Shown here in pieces: positions 19,504-32,000 of a stretch of DNA of 64,000 bases (position 1 is its first letter; each line of letters begins with the position of its first letter). Source of the DNA: Diogma glabrata (taxonomy: Eukaryota > Arthropoda > Insecta > Diptera > Cylindrotomidae). The notes below the pieces were generated by a model, which saw nothing but the letters and a program-made list of their open reading frames with translations, searched no databases and was not told the origin of the DNA. A program made the position numbers and the translations under genes. The DNA lies in assembly GCA_963693315.1 (NCBI GenBank), contig OY856188.1, positions 148,879,197 to 148,943,196 of the forward strand. Reading direction: 5' to 3'.

Positions 19504-20000
19504 CTTTAAATTTTGATTAACAATTAGATAAGTTTTTAGAATCAATTAATCAATCAATTTTATTTTTAATTTCAGAAGTAATAAGAATCAATATTCAAAA
19601 ACATATTTAAAAAAAAATCAAACATATATATTTTTAGTTATAAATTGGATGTAACTCATTATTTAAATCTTTAAACTAATCAAGATAACTTATATTTAAC
19701 TTATTTATTTATATAAAAGTGTGGATATGTGTATGTATGTATGTATATTTTTGTTACTGATATGTACTTAAGTCAATGATTCAAAAATCAAATAATTTAT
19801 AAATTTATTTGCGTTTAGCACTATGTGCTTTTGCAAATATATGATTTCACTTTTGTTATATTTTAATACCTGCCTAAAAAAAATAAGAAATGTAAACCAT
19901 AAATAATTAAAATTTAATAAAAGTAATTATAAAGAAAAAAAACTACCCCACTATCACGAAAACTTAATGTTTGTAAGCAAAAAAAGTAGGCGAACAGTTG
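19504..20000. other. AT-rich stretch after the LINE end, no gene seen
   Basis: Contains a short 'tatgtgtatgtatgtatgta' run near 19,725, otherwise featureless AT-rich DNA. It may include the LINE 3' UTR. Confidence 0.4.
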
Positions 20001-20009
20001 TTTTGAGGT

Positions 20010-20275
20010 ACTTAATGAGTTTTTGACCCTTTCGGGGCAGTTTTGAGCCCGTCTATTCAGATCATCGAATCCATCAAACATAATTTTGGAATCAACATAT
20101 TTTAAATTCGCTCGGTAGTTTTCGCGGATTCGTTGTACAGATGGCCTGTCGGCAGACAGACAAACATTTATTGGCGTATTTTTATAACTCAAAACATCGA
20201 GAAATACAAAAAAAAAGTCAAAGCGGCACGTATATCCGCTAGAAATAGGTAGATTTCGAGATCACACAGTTTTGT
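20010..20275 (+). repeat. Interspersed repeat tail with (gaca)n, R-A-like
   Basis: Contains 'ttcgcggattcg', 'cctgtcggcagacagaca', then 'aaacatcgagaaatacaaaa' and 'ataggtagatttcgagatca'. The order (GC-rich word, gacagaca, T-rich, cgagaaat) matches the 3' end of R-A at 7,110-7,220, but the sequences are well diverged. Confidence 0.45.
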
Positions 20276-20689
20276 GTGCCAGTAGAATCTGATGTATCAG
20301 ATTAGTTTAAACAACACAAACTAATTTAAAACAGATATCGAACAAATTTTAAAAAGAAAATTAGCTACATATAAGCAAAACTATATCTATCCAATTTTGC
20401 AACAAACAAATATCAAATCTACCACAGAACATGTGTGTGACAGTTTATGACACAAACCTGCGCTATATCATATGTCGTCCAATTACTGCAAAATATCAAA
20501 ATAGTTTATTTCTAAGAAAAAAAATTAATTTCTTGGTGATTGTTTGGTGATTCAATTTAACAATAATTTATTAATTTAAATTATTGATTTCATTTAATTT
20601 CTTCTATTCAACCTTTTTATTTTTTTCTTCATTGACTGTTATAAGGTTTTTGGAAATTGTAGTTATGGATTGTTGCAAACTTTTTTGTT

Positions 20690-21665
20690 GAAGCTAACAA
20701 GTCAAAAACCTCTAACCTCTAACAAGTCAAAAACCTCTAACCGGTTTATATTTATAAAAAACGGATTAAAATATTTTCACAGATTCTAAATTTATGAAGT
20801 TTTTAAAAATATTAGTATCCAAACGGCCGTTATAACGGATTAAAAAAACGAATTTTTTTCCTTGTATAAAGCCTCTAGTTATTTAACCATGTGTCAGATT
20901 TTTCTGATTTACGAACTGGTCCAAGATATTAATAAAACACACATGTTTATGGAAGGTTTTTTTGATCTGACTCCACAAATGCGACCGTGAGAGTGCCGGT
21001 TGATTCAAACGCATTTTGTGTTTTACAAGCTTTTTTGTTGGAGCCGTTCACTCAGAAACCTCCAACTGCAGAGGTCTTTTTTTAAAAAGAAACTGATTAA
21101 AAAGGTTTCAAAGATTCTAAATTTATGAAGTTTTTAAAAATATTAGAATCTAAACAGCCGTTATAACGGATCTAAAAACAGAGTTTTTTCTAGAATAAAG
21201 CCTCTAGCTTCTTAGCCATGTGTCGAATTCAGCTGATTTACGAACTTGTCCAATATATTAATAAAATGCACATTTTAAGAAAAGGTTTTTTGATCTGGCT
21301 CTACAACTGCGACCATGAGAGTGCCGGTTGTTTCAAAAAAAAATTTTTTTTTGCAAACTTTTTTGTTGGAGCCGTTCACTCAGGAAACTCTAACTGCAGA
21401 GGTCTATTTTTAAAACAAATTGATAAAAAAGATTCCAAAGATTCTAAATTTGTTAATTTTTTTAAAATATTAGTATCCAAACGGCCGTTATAACGGTTTT
21501 AAAAAATCAATATTTTTTAGAAAAAAGGCTCTACTTCCTTAACCACGTGTCGGATTTTGCTGATTCACGAACTCGTCCGAGATATTAATAAAAATACACA
21601 TGTACAGAAAATTTTTTTGATCTACCTCAACAAATGCGACCGTGAGAGTGCCGGTCGTTTTCGTT
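20690..21665 (+). repeat. About 330-bp tandem repeat, three units
   Basis: The palindromic word 'ccgttataacgg' occurs at 20,826, 21,158 and 21,485, giving periods of 332 and 327 bp. Each unit also contains 'agattctaaattt', 'aaagcctct', 'gatttacgaact', 'gatattaataaaa', 'tgcgaccgtgagagtgccgg' and 'ttttttgttggagccgttca'. Divergence between units is moderate. The 91-residue frame at 21,218 is a chance frame across a unit boundary. Confidence 0.85.
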
Positions 21666-21677
21666 ATATCTCATATC

Positions 21678-22850
<1,173 letters not shown>

Positions 22851-22852
22851 GT

Positions 22853-22944
22853 ACTAGTTTCAATCTCTGTGAGATCATCAACAGGTATCGATATGCAATT
22901 GTACATCGATATCTGTTGATGATCTCACAGAGATTGAAACTAGT
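22853..22944. repeat. 40-bp near-perfect hairpin
   Basis: The 40 bases from 22,853 (actagtttcaatctctgtga...) pair with 22,905-22,944 with a single G/T-type mismatch, around a 12-base loop (atgcaattgtac). The right arm continues into 'tagtatcctaataaata', which reminds me of Penelope-like element ends, but that is only a resemblance. The short loop and long stem would also fit a foldback transposon relic. Confidence 0.85.
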
Positions 22945-22980
22945 AGTATCCTAATAAATAATATAAACAAATACTAAATC

Positions 22981-23213
22981 TTTTATTTCTTATTAAGTGA
23001 ATAACATACGGTGTACGCAAAAAAGTATGAAACTGATGTTATGGATTATTCACGTCACTACAACGAATTTTTGCCATTTATGAGATTTTAGTTAAAAAAA
23101 CAAATAGGAATGACGATACTTCTTTTAATAATTTATTTCATAAAATAATAGAATACCACTTTTGAGACAAAAAATTTTAAGAATGAAAAATTGATTCATA
23201 TTAATAATTAGAA
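22981..23213. other. AT-rich spacer, no gene seen
   Basis: No open frame or repeated word found between the hairpin and the R-A copy. Confidence 0.35.
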
Positions 23214-24300
23214 AATATGAAGGGGCTGAACTCTCAAGGCTCTGAGATATCAAGACTTCGGTCTGAGTTAAGGATTTTGATATAGTTTTCGGCAAAACAC
23301 TTTTGTGAGGACATTGTTTTTAGTTTTGGTCAAGCGATGTACATATATCAAAAATAATAATAAAATCAATAATTTAAAATTTTTCAAAATTGTAAAAATA
23401 TTCCAAAAATTCTAAAAAATCAAAAATTGAAACTTTTTTCAAAATTCTAAATACAAATTATTACAAAATAAAATATACAAACTTTTTCAAAATTCCAAAA
23501 ATATTCAAATAACTATAACAAATTCAAAAATTTCCATGTCCAATTTCATGAATCATGTTCAATTACATTTCATGTCATACAAATAATTAAATTTTTTTCC
23601 ATAAAACCGGCTAAAAAAATAAACGATTTTTGACACACTTGTAATTTTTTTGACAAACTTATAATGCAATAAAATTCTCAATAATAATAATTTCATTTTA
23701 ATTACATTTCGTTTCCTACAAATAACTAATTTTATAATACTTGACAATATTTTTTGACAAACTTATAATGCTACAATTCTCAATAATAATAATAAAATTT
23801 CATGTCATACAAATAATTAATTTTATTTTTTTCCAAAAAATTGGGTAAAAAAATAAATAAAAATTTTTCTTTTGACACACTTGACAACTTTTTTTTGACA
23901 AACTTCTAATGCAATAATCTAGTTTTTGATCTAATATACCACTCCCGAATGCAATAATCTAGTTTTTGATCTAATATACCACTCCCGACCATCAAGATTT
24001 CTCCATATTTATTATTACTACTCATTATCACTTAAAATGAACGTTTTTTAAGCAAAAACTAAGCATATTTCCTTGTTTAGAAACACTTGACGATTGTTTT
24101 GACACACTTCCGTTTCAGTTATCGAACACATCTCGTCCTTTCGACTGTTATCATTGAGTATACCTATTTTTAGAAACTAAAAGTTTTTAAAATCTCTTCA
24201 GCGGTTTTCTAGATTTCGTCGGTTGTGACGGCCGGCCGACCGGCAGACATGACATACATTTTTTTTTGCTTTTTTGCAATCGTTATGACCTAAACGGTCG
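23214..24300 (+). repeat. R-A repeat, second copy
   Basis: It shares with 5,515-7,285 the starting words 'gacttcggtctgagttaagg' and 'gttttcggcaaaa', the 'ttgacacacttg' tandem core (fewer units), and 'gtatacctatttttagaaa' followed by the GC island 'gacggccggcc'. Its right two-thirds forms the left arm of the large inverted repeat. Confidence 0.65.
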
Positions 24301-24790
24301 ATACGAAAGATGCTATCAAATGGATTTTTTTTTAAATTTAAATGTATAATACACTTTAATTTTTGTTCAAATTGATTTGATACGAATTTAACATTAGATT
24401 GATTGACCAAACATGAAGGAGATAGTTTATATACTTATTACTTAAGAGTTATTTAAACGACAAAAATCTGGCTTGATTTAGGAATTACACCATCTTGGGT
24501 TTTTTTGTACGTAAGTATAAGTATAACAAATATTTTTTTTTTACACGCTTGTTTTAAAAAAACTTTAATTACTTTATTGGAACTAAAATGCAGAATTATA
24601 TCATAATACCATTAAGTATAATACCATTAATTTGCGAAATATAACAAGTGTTTCTATTATAAAAATAAATTTACCATTAACTATTATTTAATAATAATGC
24701 ACTTTAGTTCTACGAGAAAACAAGTAGACGAAAAATGCAATGTAATATCGATTTTAGAAACAAATAATAATTTATAACTATAAACATAAA
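23791..24790 (+). repeat. Large inverted repeat, left arm (1,000 bp)
   Basis: Reverse complement of 26,735-27,693 over its whole length, with only about one substitution noticed ('caagtgtttc' context near 24,650). It differs by a 40-bp tandem duplication at about 23,909-23,988 (unit 'atgcaataatctag...cccga' twice here, once in the right arm). The outer part is R-A sequence. The inner part (24,310-24,790) is otherwise single-copy in the window. The identical 70-codon frames on both arms are not considered genes. Confidence 0.92.
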
Positions 24791-25011
24791 ACAAAAATGT
24801 ATATCAAACTTTACGGGTTTTCTAAGAAAACTATCTAGATCTACTAATGTTGCTAATGTTGAATAAGTTACAGAATTACTGATAGGAGAGTCAAATTAGG
24901 TTTTTAACTTTGGAAAAAATTCTCCGATTGATGATGCCTTTTGGAACGTGTTAAAAAAGTATAAAGAACCACATATCAAAATGCGTCCGCGAGAAAAGAG
25001 ATGCTACTTTT

Positions 25012-25640
25012 TTTAACCGACTTCAAAAAAGAAGATGGTTCTGTTTTATTTATTTTTTTTATGTATGTTCACCGATTTCTCGAAAACGGCGCGTTCGATT
25101 TGAATGATATAAATTGTATTCGGTTATGGTAGGTTCCGAGATGGTCCCATAATGAAAAATACTGTTTTTCAAATAATCGAGAAAAACTGTATTTTTTATG
25201 CATATTCTCCGATTTCTCGTTTCTTACAGCTCATTCGATTTGGACGATTTAAATTGTATTCTATTAAGGTAAATTCTGAGGTGGTCCCATGTTTTTTTTC
25301 TTTGACGTGAAAAACGCTGTTCTTCAGAAAATCGGAAAAAACTATATTTTTTATGTATTTTCGCCGATTCCTTCGAAACAGGTTATTCTATTTGGATGGT
25401 TTGAGCTGCATTATATTGCTATAGATGCCGAGGTGGTTCTATGATAGGAAATATTCCGTTTTAATAAAAAAAAATCGGAAAACCATGATTACTAGATTTG
25501 CATCGATGAATACTTTTCGAGATTTTTGGTTATTACTTCAAAAACGCTTTCTTAACCGACATTTGCTATTATACACTAAAAATGAAAAAATAAAAAAACA
25601 TTCAAAAAAAAAAATAAAACCGACTTCAAAAAACACAAAA
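25012..25640 (+). repeat. 'ccgacttcaaaaaa' insect repeat with three internal units
   Basis: The segment is bracketed by 'aaccgacttcaaaaaa' at both ends (about 25,015 and 25,616). Inside, 'cgatttctcg' or 'cgattccttcg', then 'ttcgatttg', 'gtcccat' and 'tcgaaaaaac'-like words, recur about every 140-155 bp in three degenerate units. From memory, repeats starting with this word are common in many insect genomes. No coding capacity is seen. Confidence 0.6.
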
Positions 25641-25737
25641 AAGTGAAAAATAATTGAATTGTGAAAAATAACTGAATTTAGAGACAAAACCACAGCTAAC
25701 TATTGATTTATTTAATTTAATTATATTTAACTACGGA

Positions 25738-26060
25738 CAAAAAAATGGCGGTTTTAAACAAAGTTATTATATTATAAAATTTATTTGTTATTATAATTAT
25801 TACAAATATAATAGTTGTTATAAAGGTTATTATATTATAAAAGTTATTTGCACAAACTGTTCGAAGTCAGTGCCACATTGACGAAAAACCGACTAACATG
25901 TCTCGGGCTTGGCACCGATTTCCAACAGTTTTGTGCTACAAATAACTTTTATAATATATTAACTATCATAACAACTATAATAATCTATAATAATTGTAAT
26001 AATTATAATAACAAATAAATTCTATAATATAATAACTTTGTTTAAAACAGCCATTTTTTG
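25738..26060. mobile_element. Foldback element (about 130-bp inverted arms)
   Basis: The left arm starts 'aaaaaatggcggttttaaac' and the right arm ends 'gtttaaaacagccatttttt'. Between them both arms carry 'aagttattatattata', 'tttgttattataattatta' and 'ataaaagttattt'. The unpaired centre (about 25,860-25,920) is GC-richer ('cgaagtcagtgccac', 'ggcttggcaccgatttcc'). It looks like a non-autonomous foldback or MITE. Its target duplication could not be settled by eye. Confidence 0.65.
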
Positions 26061-26734
26061 AAAAATGTTTCATTGAAATTAAGTTCGGGAATAGATAGAT
26101 TGAATAATTCTCAGCAACTTTTGTTCTATAAAGCGTTTCTGAAAATACTATTCTACTTATTCGCGAGTCTTTTAAATAATCGGCGTAATCTTCCTTTCAG
26201 CCTGAGTGTGTGTGCAACGTTTTACGCACAAATGCACAACTAATGGTTAAATAAATCAGTTTTTAAATTTTATAAACTCGCTAAACATTTTGAAAATTTG
26301 TAAAAAACTAAACATGCCATGATTTTCATTATAAACTTCATACAATAATTTATTTTATTCTCTTTCATTTATTAATATCAGCTTTATTTGTATTTTTTTC
26401 CATAATAATAGTATGTATTATTGTATTGTTTTCTAACCTATAGCTTAATGAACTTAACCTATTGTCTAATGAAACTTTTCCTATAAAAATATTATCATTA
26501 TTCAATTGGTATGATTCCAATTGGTCAAATTGTTTTGATTTTATTAAAATTTTAAATTATAATCACAATGGCTTTGACACGTTTTGTTCAAAAATCAAAT
26601 TTTAAGTTAAATTCTCTTATTTCGTTTAGTTGAATTTGGTGGATTGTATGTGATGGGGTTTTTTTATCATCAGGATTTTTTTTAATCAGAAGTTTGATTT
26701 ATCAAATAAAACAATAAAGATTTATTTTTATAAA

Positions 26735-27693
26735 TTTATGTTTATAGTTATAAATTATTATTTGTTTCTAAAATCGATATTACATTGCATTTTTCGTCTA
26801 CTTGTTTTCTCGTAGAACTAAAGTGCATTATTATTAAATAATAGTTAATGGTAAATTTATTTTTATAATAGAAACACTTGTGATATTTCGCAAATTAATG
26901 GTATTATACTTAATGGTATTATGATATAATTCTGCATTTTAGTTCCAATAAAGTAATTAAAGTTTTTTTAAAACAAGCGTGTAAAAAAAAATATTTGTTA
27001 TACTTATACTTACGTACAAAAAAACCCAAGATGGTGTAATTCCTAAATCAAGCCAGATTTTTGTCGTTTAAATAACTCTTAAGTAATAAGTATATAAACT
27101 ATCTCCTTCATGTTTGGTCAATCAATCTAATGTTAAATTCGTATCAAATCAATTTGAACAAAAATTAAAGTGTATTATACATTTAAATTTAAAAAAAAAT
27201 CCATTTGATAGCATCTTTCGTATCGACCGTTTAGGTCATAACGATTGCAAAAAAGCAAAAAAAAATGTATGTCATGTCTGCCGGTCGGCCGGCCGTCACA
27301 ACCGACGAAATCTAGAAAACCGCTGAAGAGATTTTAAAAACTTTTAGTTTCTAAAAATAGGTATACTCAATGATAACAGTCGAAAGGACGAGATGTGTTC
27401 GATAACTGAAACGGAAGTGTGTCAAAACAATCGTCAAGTGTTTCTAAACAAGGAAATATGCTTAGTTTTTGCTTAAAAAACGTTCATTTTAAGTGATAAT
27501 GAGTAGTAATAATAAATATGGAGAAATCTTGATGGTCGGGAGTGGTATATTAGATCAAAAACTAGATTATTGCATTAGAAGTTTGTCAAAAAAAAGTTGT
27601 CAAGTGTGTCAAAAGAAAAATTTTTATTTATTTTTTTACCCAATTTTTTGGAAAAAAATAAAATTAATTATTTGTATGACATGAAATTTTATT
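26735..27693 (-). repeat. Large inverted repeat, right arm (959 bp)
   Basis: Reverse complement of 23,791-24,790 apart from the 40-bp duplication, one apparent substitution and possibly a one-base length difference in a homopolymer. The outer end (about 27,215-27,693) is R-A sequence in reverse orientation. Confidence 0.92.
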
Positions 27694-28216
27694 GTTTTAA
27701 TTGAAGAAAATGTTTTTATTTTATATAATACACAATTCTTTGTCAGAGAATAAAATAGTGTAATCAATTCGTGTGTAATGAATTTTAATACACTGATCGA
27801 TTAAAATATTTTTGTTCTAATTTTATAATTATTTTACGGTTGATTATTTTACGGCCGGCAAAGTAGAAAAATACACTAATGTTTTATATAGCAACGGGAT
27901 TTTTTTTTACGGACGTAAAGTTCAACTTTCAGCCACAATAACTAGGATGTAAAATGTGTTTTACGATTCGTTTGTGCGTAAAATAATTTACAACTCAAAA
28001 TAAAAAACCAAGCCCCGATTGCTAGCTGAAGCTGAAAAAAAAAAATAAATTTAATAGCACTAATTTCGAATTAATATTTTTAATGTTTAATTAAGGCACA
28101 GTTTATAACACCAATTACGAGTAAAGGACAATTATTAACCATTAACAATTACAATTATTTATGGTACAACGTAAGAACACTCTATTGTAATTCTTATTTT
28201 ACTAGGTTTTATCATC
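27694..28216. other. 3' flank of ALG12
   Basis: AT-rich and gene-free. On the minus strand downstream of the ALG12 stop I see 'attaaa' near 28,090 but no clear AATAAA close to the stop, so the poly(A) site is undecided. Confidence 0.4.
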
Positions 28217-29096
28217 CTAAAACTCTTCACCATTTTTTTCACCATTTATTCCTAAGGTGTTGTCATATTCATCAATTATTTTCTTCAAACATTCTTTTAT
28301 ATTAATTTCGTTTAAATCACAAAATTCCTTCATATCAAGATGAGAAATTTCATCTACTAGCTCTTTTATTTTATCTAAGTGGTTTATTTTTTTGATTGTA
28401 GTTTTCGATAATTTTGAGAGATGTTTTGAAGAATATAATTTAATTGGGTCCCTTTTTTCATTTACATCTATTGGAATATTTTCATTCATCTGGGCAGGAT
28501 CTTCAGCAACTACATCTTCAATGTTTTTATAGTAGTTTTCTATTATTTCTTTTATTTTCGCTTTCGTGTTAGTCGCTTGTCTTTTAAAATTTGAGTTATG
28601 TTTTATTTTAAAATTATATGCGCTGTTTTGTCGTGCTTGTAAATGGTTAGAGCCATAATCTGGATTTGATTCATCAATTATTTCTTCAAATTTAGTATTA
28701 CATATTTCTGTCATATCATTATCGCTTTTGATTATATTGTTTTTTGTATTTTGCATGCCTTTTTCATCAAACATTTGTTTTTGATTAACGTTATCGCTAT
28801 AAATATTGTCGTCACATTTGTTCGTGAGTTCATCGGGAACAAAATTTAAATCTATATCTTTTGGATCAATTCTTCGTTTTAATATTAATAAACAAGGTTT
28901 AGTTTTTATTTTAACAGGTAAGAGTGTCTTATATTGTATTCCAATGTTATTAAAACACTCAACTATTTCTAGTAGCTCATGAGTTTGGGCCAACAATCTC
29001 ATTTCAGGTGAATGTTTATTTTTTGCTTCATAAATTAAGTACGCAAACTGATGTAAAGCAACATTTCCAGCATGAAGATTTTCATCTTTACTATAT
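28217..29096 (-). CDS. ALG12: ALG12 exon 7 (C-terminus and stop)
   Basis: 880 nt after a 57-nt intron ('atttcag' acceptor). The first 70 or so codons ([21 protein letters not shown], then a PCLLILKRR ending) match the conserved end of ALG12. The remaining 220 are a low-complexity Asn/Lys/Glu/Asp-rich tail, probably cytosolic or disordered, ending GEKNGEEF and a TAG at 28,217-28,219. AT-rich codon use likely inflates the Asn and Lys content. Confidence 0.9.
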
Positions 29097-32000
29097 CTGA
29101 AATAAAAAAAGTTGAAATATTTTGACGTTAAACAAAATATTTCTCCTACTTACACCCAACTAGAATTTATTTCGGTAAATCTTGAGACTCCCGTTTGTGC
29201 TGCTAAATTATCAATATGAACAGTAACGTTTACATCATGAACAGCTAGACGATGTAATCTAGACATTGCAACACCACCAGGATAATTTGTACTTGAAACC
29301 GTAAGCAAAAATAAAGTAAACACAAAATTTATTAATAAATGTCCACAAGCTGTTACTGCCAATACTCCTTGAATAACAGATTTGCCACGATTAATCCACA
29401 AACGATGACACGCACAAGCTGTTGCTATATTTAACAATGGGAATGAAAAAATTATGAATCTCAGTTCTTTGTGAGGCAGAAATGAGAAACATACAATAAA
29501 AATCAAAGCTGGCAAAACTAATGGTCGTATTCTTGGTTCCCATACCAATCCGAATAGAAAAAACATCGATGAAGCTCCCATTGCACGTGGTAATGCTGAA
29601 TAGAAATACCATAAAAATGGTGAAGTCTAAAGTTTGTAGTTAAGGAATAATAATTTATTTTATTTTTTACTGATTTATTATAAGTCGTTTAGACCTTAAG
29701 GTCATTGTCCATTAGTCTTTTTTTCTCGTCTTTTTATTTTGTGAAATGGAAGATATAAAAATCATATAAGTGCGAAAGGAAAAAAGATGAAGACTTTTTA
29801 TTTATTCCATGTCTTTTTTGTACTTATACTCATTTCTTTACTTTTACTCACTTAAAAAAAAAAGTGATATACTATAAAAAAGTGTTCTACAATAAAAAAA
29901 GTCTATAGAGCAAGACTTTTTTTATGGAAAAAGACGACTTTTACACTGAAAAAATATATTTAAAATTACTATACAGTCTATGTTGGATACGACATTGATA
30001 GAAATATATAATAAAATTAGATGTTTATTAAAAATAATGGTGAAATGTCACAATTCCAATCCTATAAAATATGTTTTCCATGAAAAATTGTGATATTCGT
30101 CTTACCCTCTCTTTAGAAAATTAATCATGGTTTCTCGTTCTATTTTGGCTAGAAAAAAAGATGAAAAAGACTGGAGAGCTTAATCTACCGAAATAATAAT
30201 GACATTCATAATCCCAAGGGCATTATAAAAGGAAGTTATGGATTCATAATAGACCTAATTTTTATTATACATTTTTGTTTTGTTTATTTATAAACAACAT
30301 TATTTACATAATGCCATAGTAACGAATAACAATACCCTAGCAATACAATTTGAGGTGAAAAATAACTAACTTGATCAATTAAAACGCAAAATCATGCTAT
30401 CAAAATACTTGATAAAAATAAATGTTTTAGTTTAATAAATGTTTTAGGTAGTAAAAAATAAAATTATCTATGTATCACGTGAATTGTTAGATGTCAATTA
30501 CCTTGTGAAACTTACTAACCCTCGGGCCAGAGGCCTTTGGGTAGTAAACGTTTCCCTCGGTAGTTAACATCCTTATAATTCCCTTGATACATATTTAACT
30601 ATAAACAACTTCATTGAATTCAAAATCGGGCAGTAAAAACCATTGTCGGTAATTGTCGACAAACCTTAACATAAACTGATGCTATGATAAACGCTAAAAA
30701 AAAGCATTACATACACGTGACAAGCGTAAAAAGAAAATAACGTCACACATATATGATGAAAAACGTGATCTACACAGGTGATTTTTCTGAAACTTGGCAT
30801 ATAAGTAGTACCGACAAAATAAAAGATATAACTAATTTAAATTTTTTTTTAAAGTGCATAGTTTGCGCACCCCAACATGCATGAAAAATGAAAATTCTGC
30901 CAAGTTGACGTAACTTTGAAATTAAATTGGTCAAGAACGGCTATAGTATACCGATTGTATAAAACTTTTTTTTGTTTGATAGGTGATTAGTCTATCGTCC
31001 ATCTAAAAATTAATTAATTGTTTTTGTATAGTTAATTTTAATGGTGTCACGATGGTGACGATATTTATAAAAAGCAACAAGATCAGCAACAGTGCAACGA
31101 TGTTGTAGGGAATCAAGATTTGATGTTAAATTTCGATCACCAACAAACAATTTTTGATCACCAACAATTCGTATATCACGCTTTTGAACAAAGTTAAAAG
31201 ATCCAGGATGGAAACAATACTCTATACATGAACGTATATAGGACTTATAAATGTGGAGCAATTGATACGGAGTAAAATATTTTTTACATCTATTGAGGAG
31301 GCCGAGCTTTCTTGACGTGCTTTTTGCCATCGCCATTATATGGTCGTTCCAGGGTAAATCATTGGAAATTGTGACTTCCAATAAACGAATGCTATCACAT
31401 TGCTTCCCAAGATGGACGGGTCTGCGCCCCAGAAGTACTCGGAATCCAATTCCGACCAAGGACCATCACAACAATTTCAACGAAAGGTGCAATTCGTCGC
31501 TCAATTTTTTGGGTTAGGAAGCAGCTGTCACTGGCTGTCACTCTTTGTCATGTATAGAAAGAAATCCGGGACCAACTAAAACATGGCACTGTTCAATATG
31601 TAAAAACATTTTAAGGACAAACATAACATCTATCCAGTGCAACACCTGTAAAGAATGGTGTCATCTCAAGAACTGCTCAGGTTTAGCCACACATAAACAT
31701 TGGACCAAACACTACATAGCGCCATGCTGTCAATTATCAGGCCAACAAACCAACGCGAGCTCGCAGCAAAACACAATGGGAATGAACACGCATCCGGAAA
31801 CTCCTAGTGATGTCAAAATTATGCAATCCAATTGCAACGGTCTCACCAACAACATAGATGATATTATAAATTATATGTGCAATAACAACATTCTAGTCAC
31901 GGTTCTTCAAGAAACCAAATTAAATGTTAGATCTAAACTTAGTGATAATTACTGTGATTACAAAATTATAAGGCTGGATAGAGGGAAGGATAAAGGTGGT

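Larger units (their letters stand above)
24791..26734. other. Loop of the large inverted repeat (1.94 kb)
   Basis: Contains a three-unit repeat beginning 'aaccgacttcaaaaaagaag' and a 320-bp foldback (separate entries), plus AT-rich filler at 26,060-26,734 in which I see no gene. Confidence 0.7.

Noticed and set aside
22911..22945. Hammerhead-ribozyme-like core ('ttgatga' ... 'gaaac') in the right arm of the hairpin
   Set aside because: The conserved C of CUGAUGA is replaced and two extra bases precede GAAA, so a functional hammerhead fold is not supported.
24198..27326. Identical 70-codon frames at 24,198-24,410 (-) and 27,114-27,326 (+)
   Set aside because: They are the same non-coding sequence in the two arms of the inverted repeat and include R-A text and an A-run; there is no protein family resemblance.
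28217..29612. Two separate genes for the frames at 28,217-29,002 and 29,150-29,581
   Set aside because: Both match consecutive parts of ALG12 and are joined by a 57-nt intron with consensus splice sites and matching phase.
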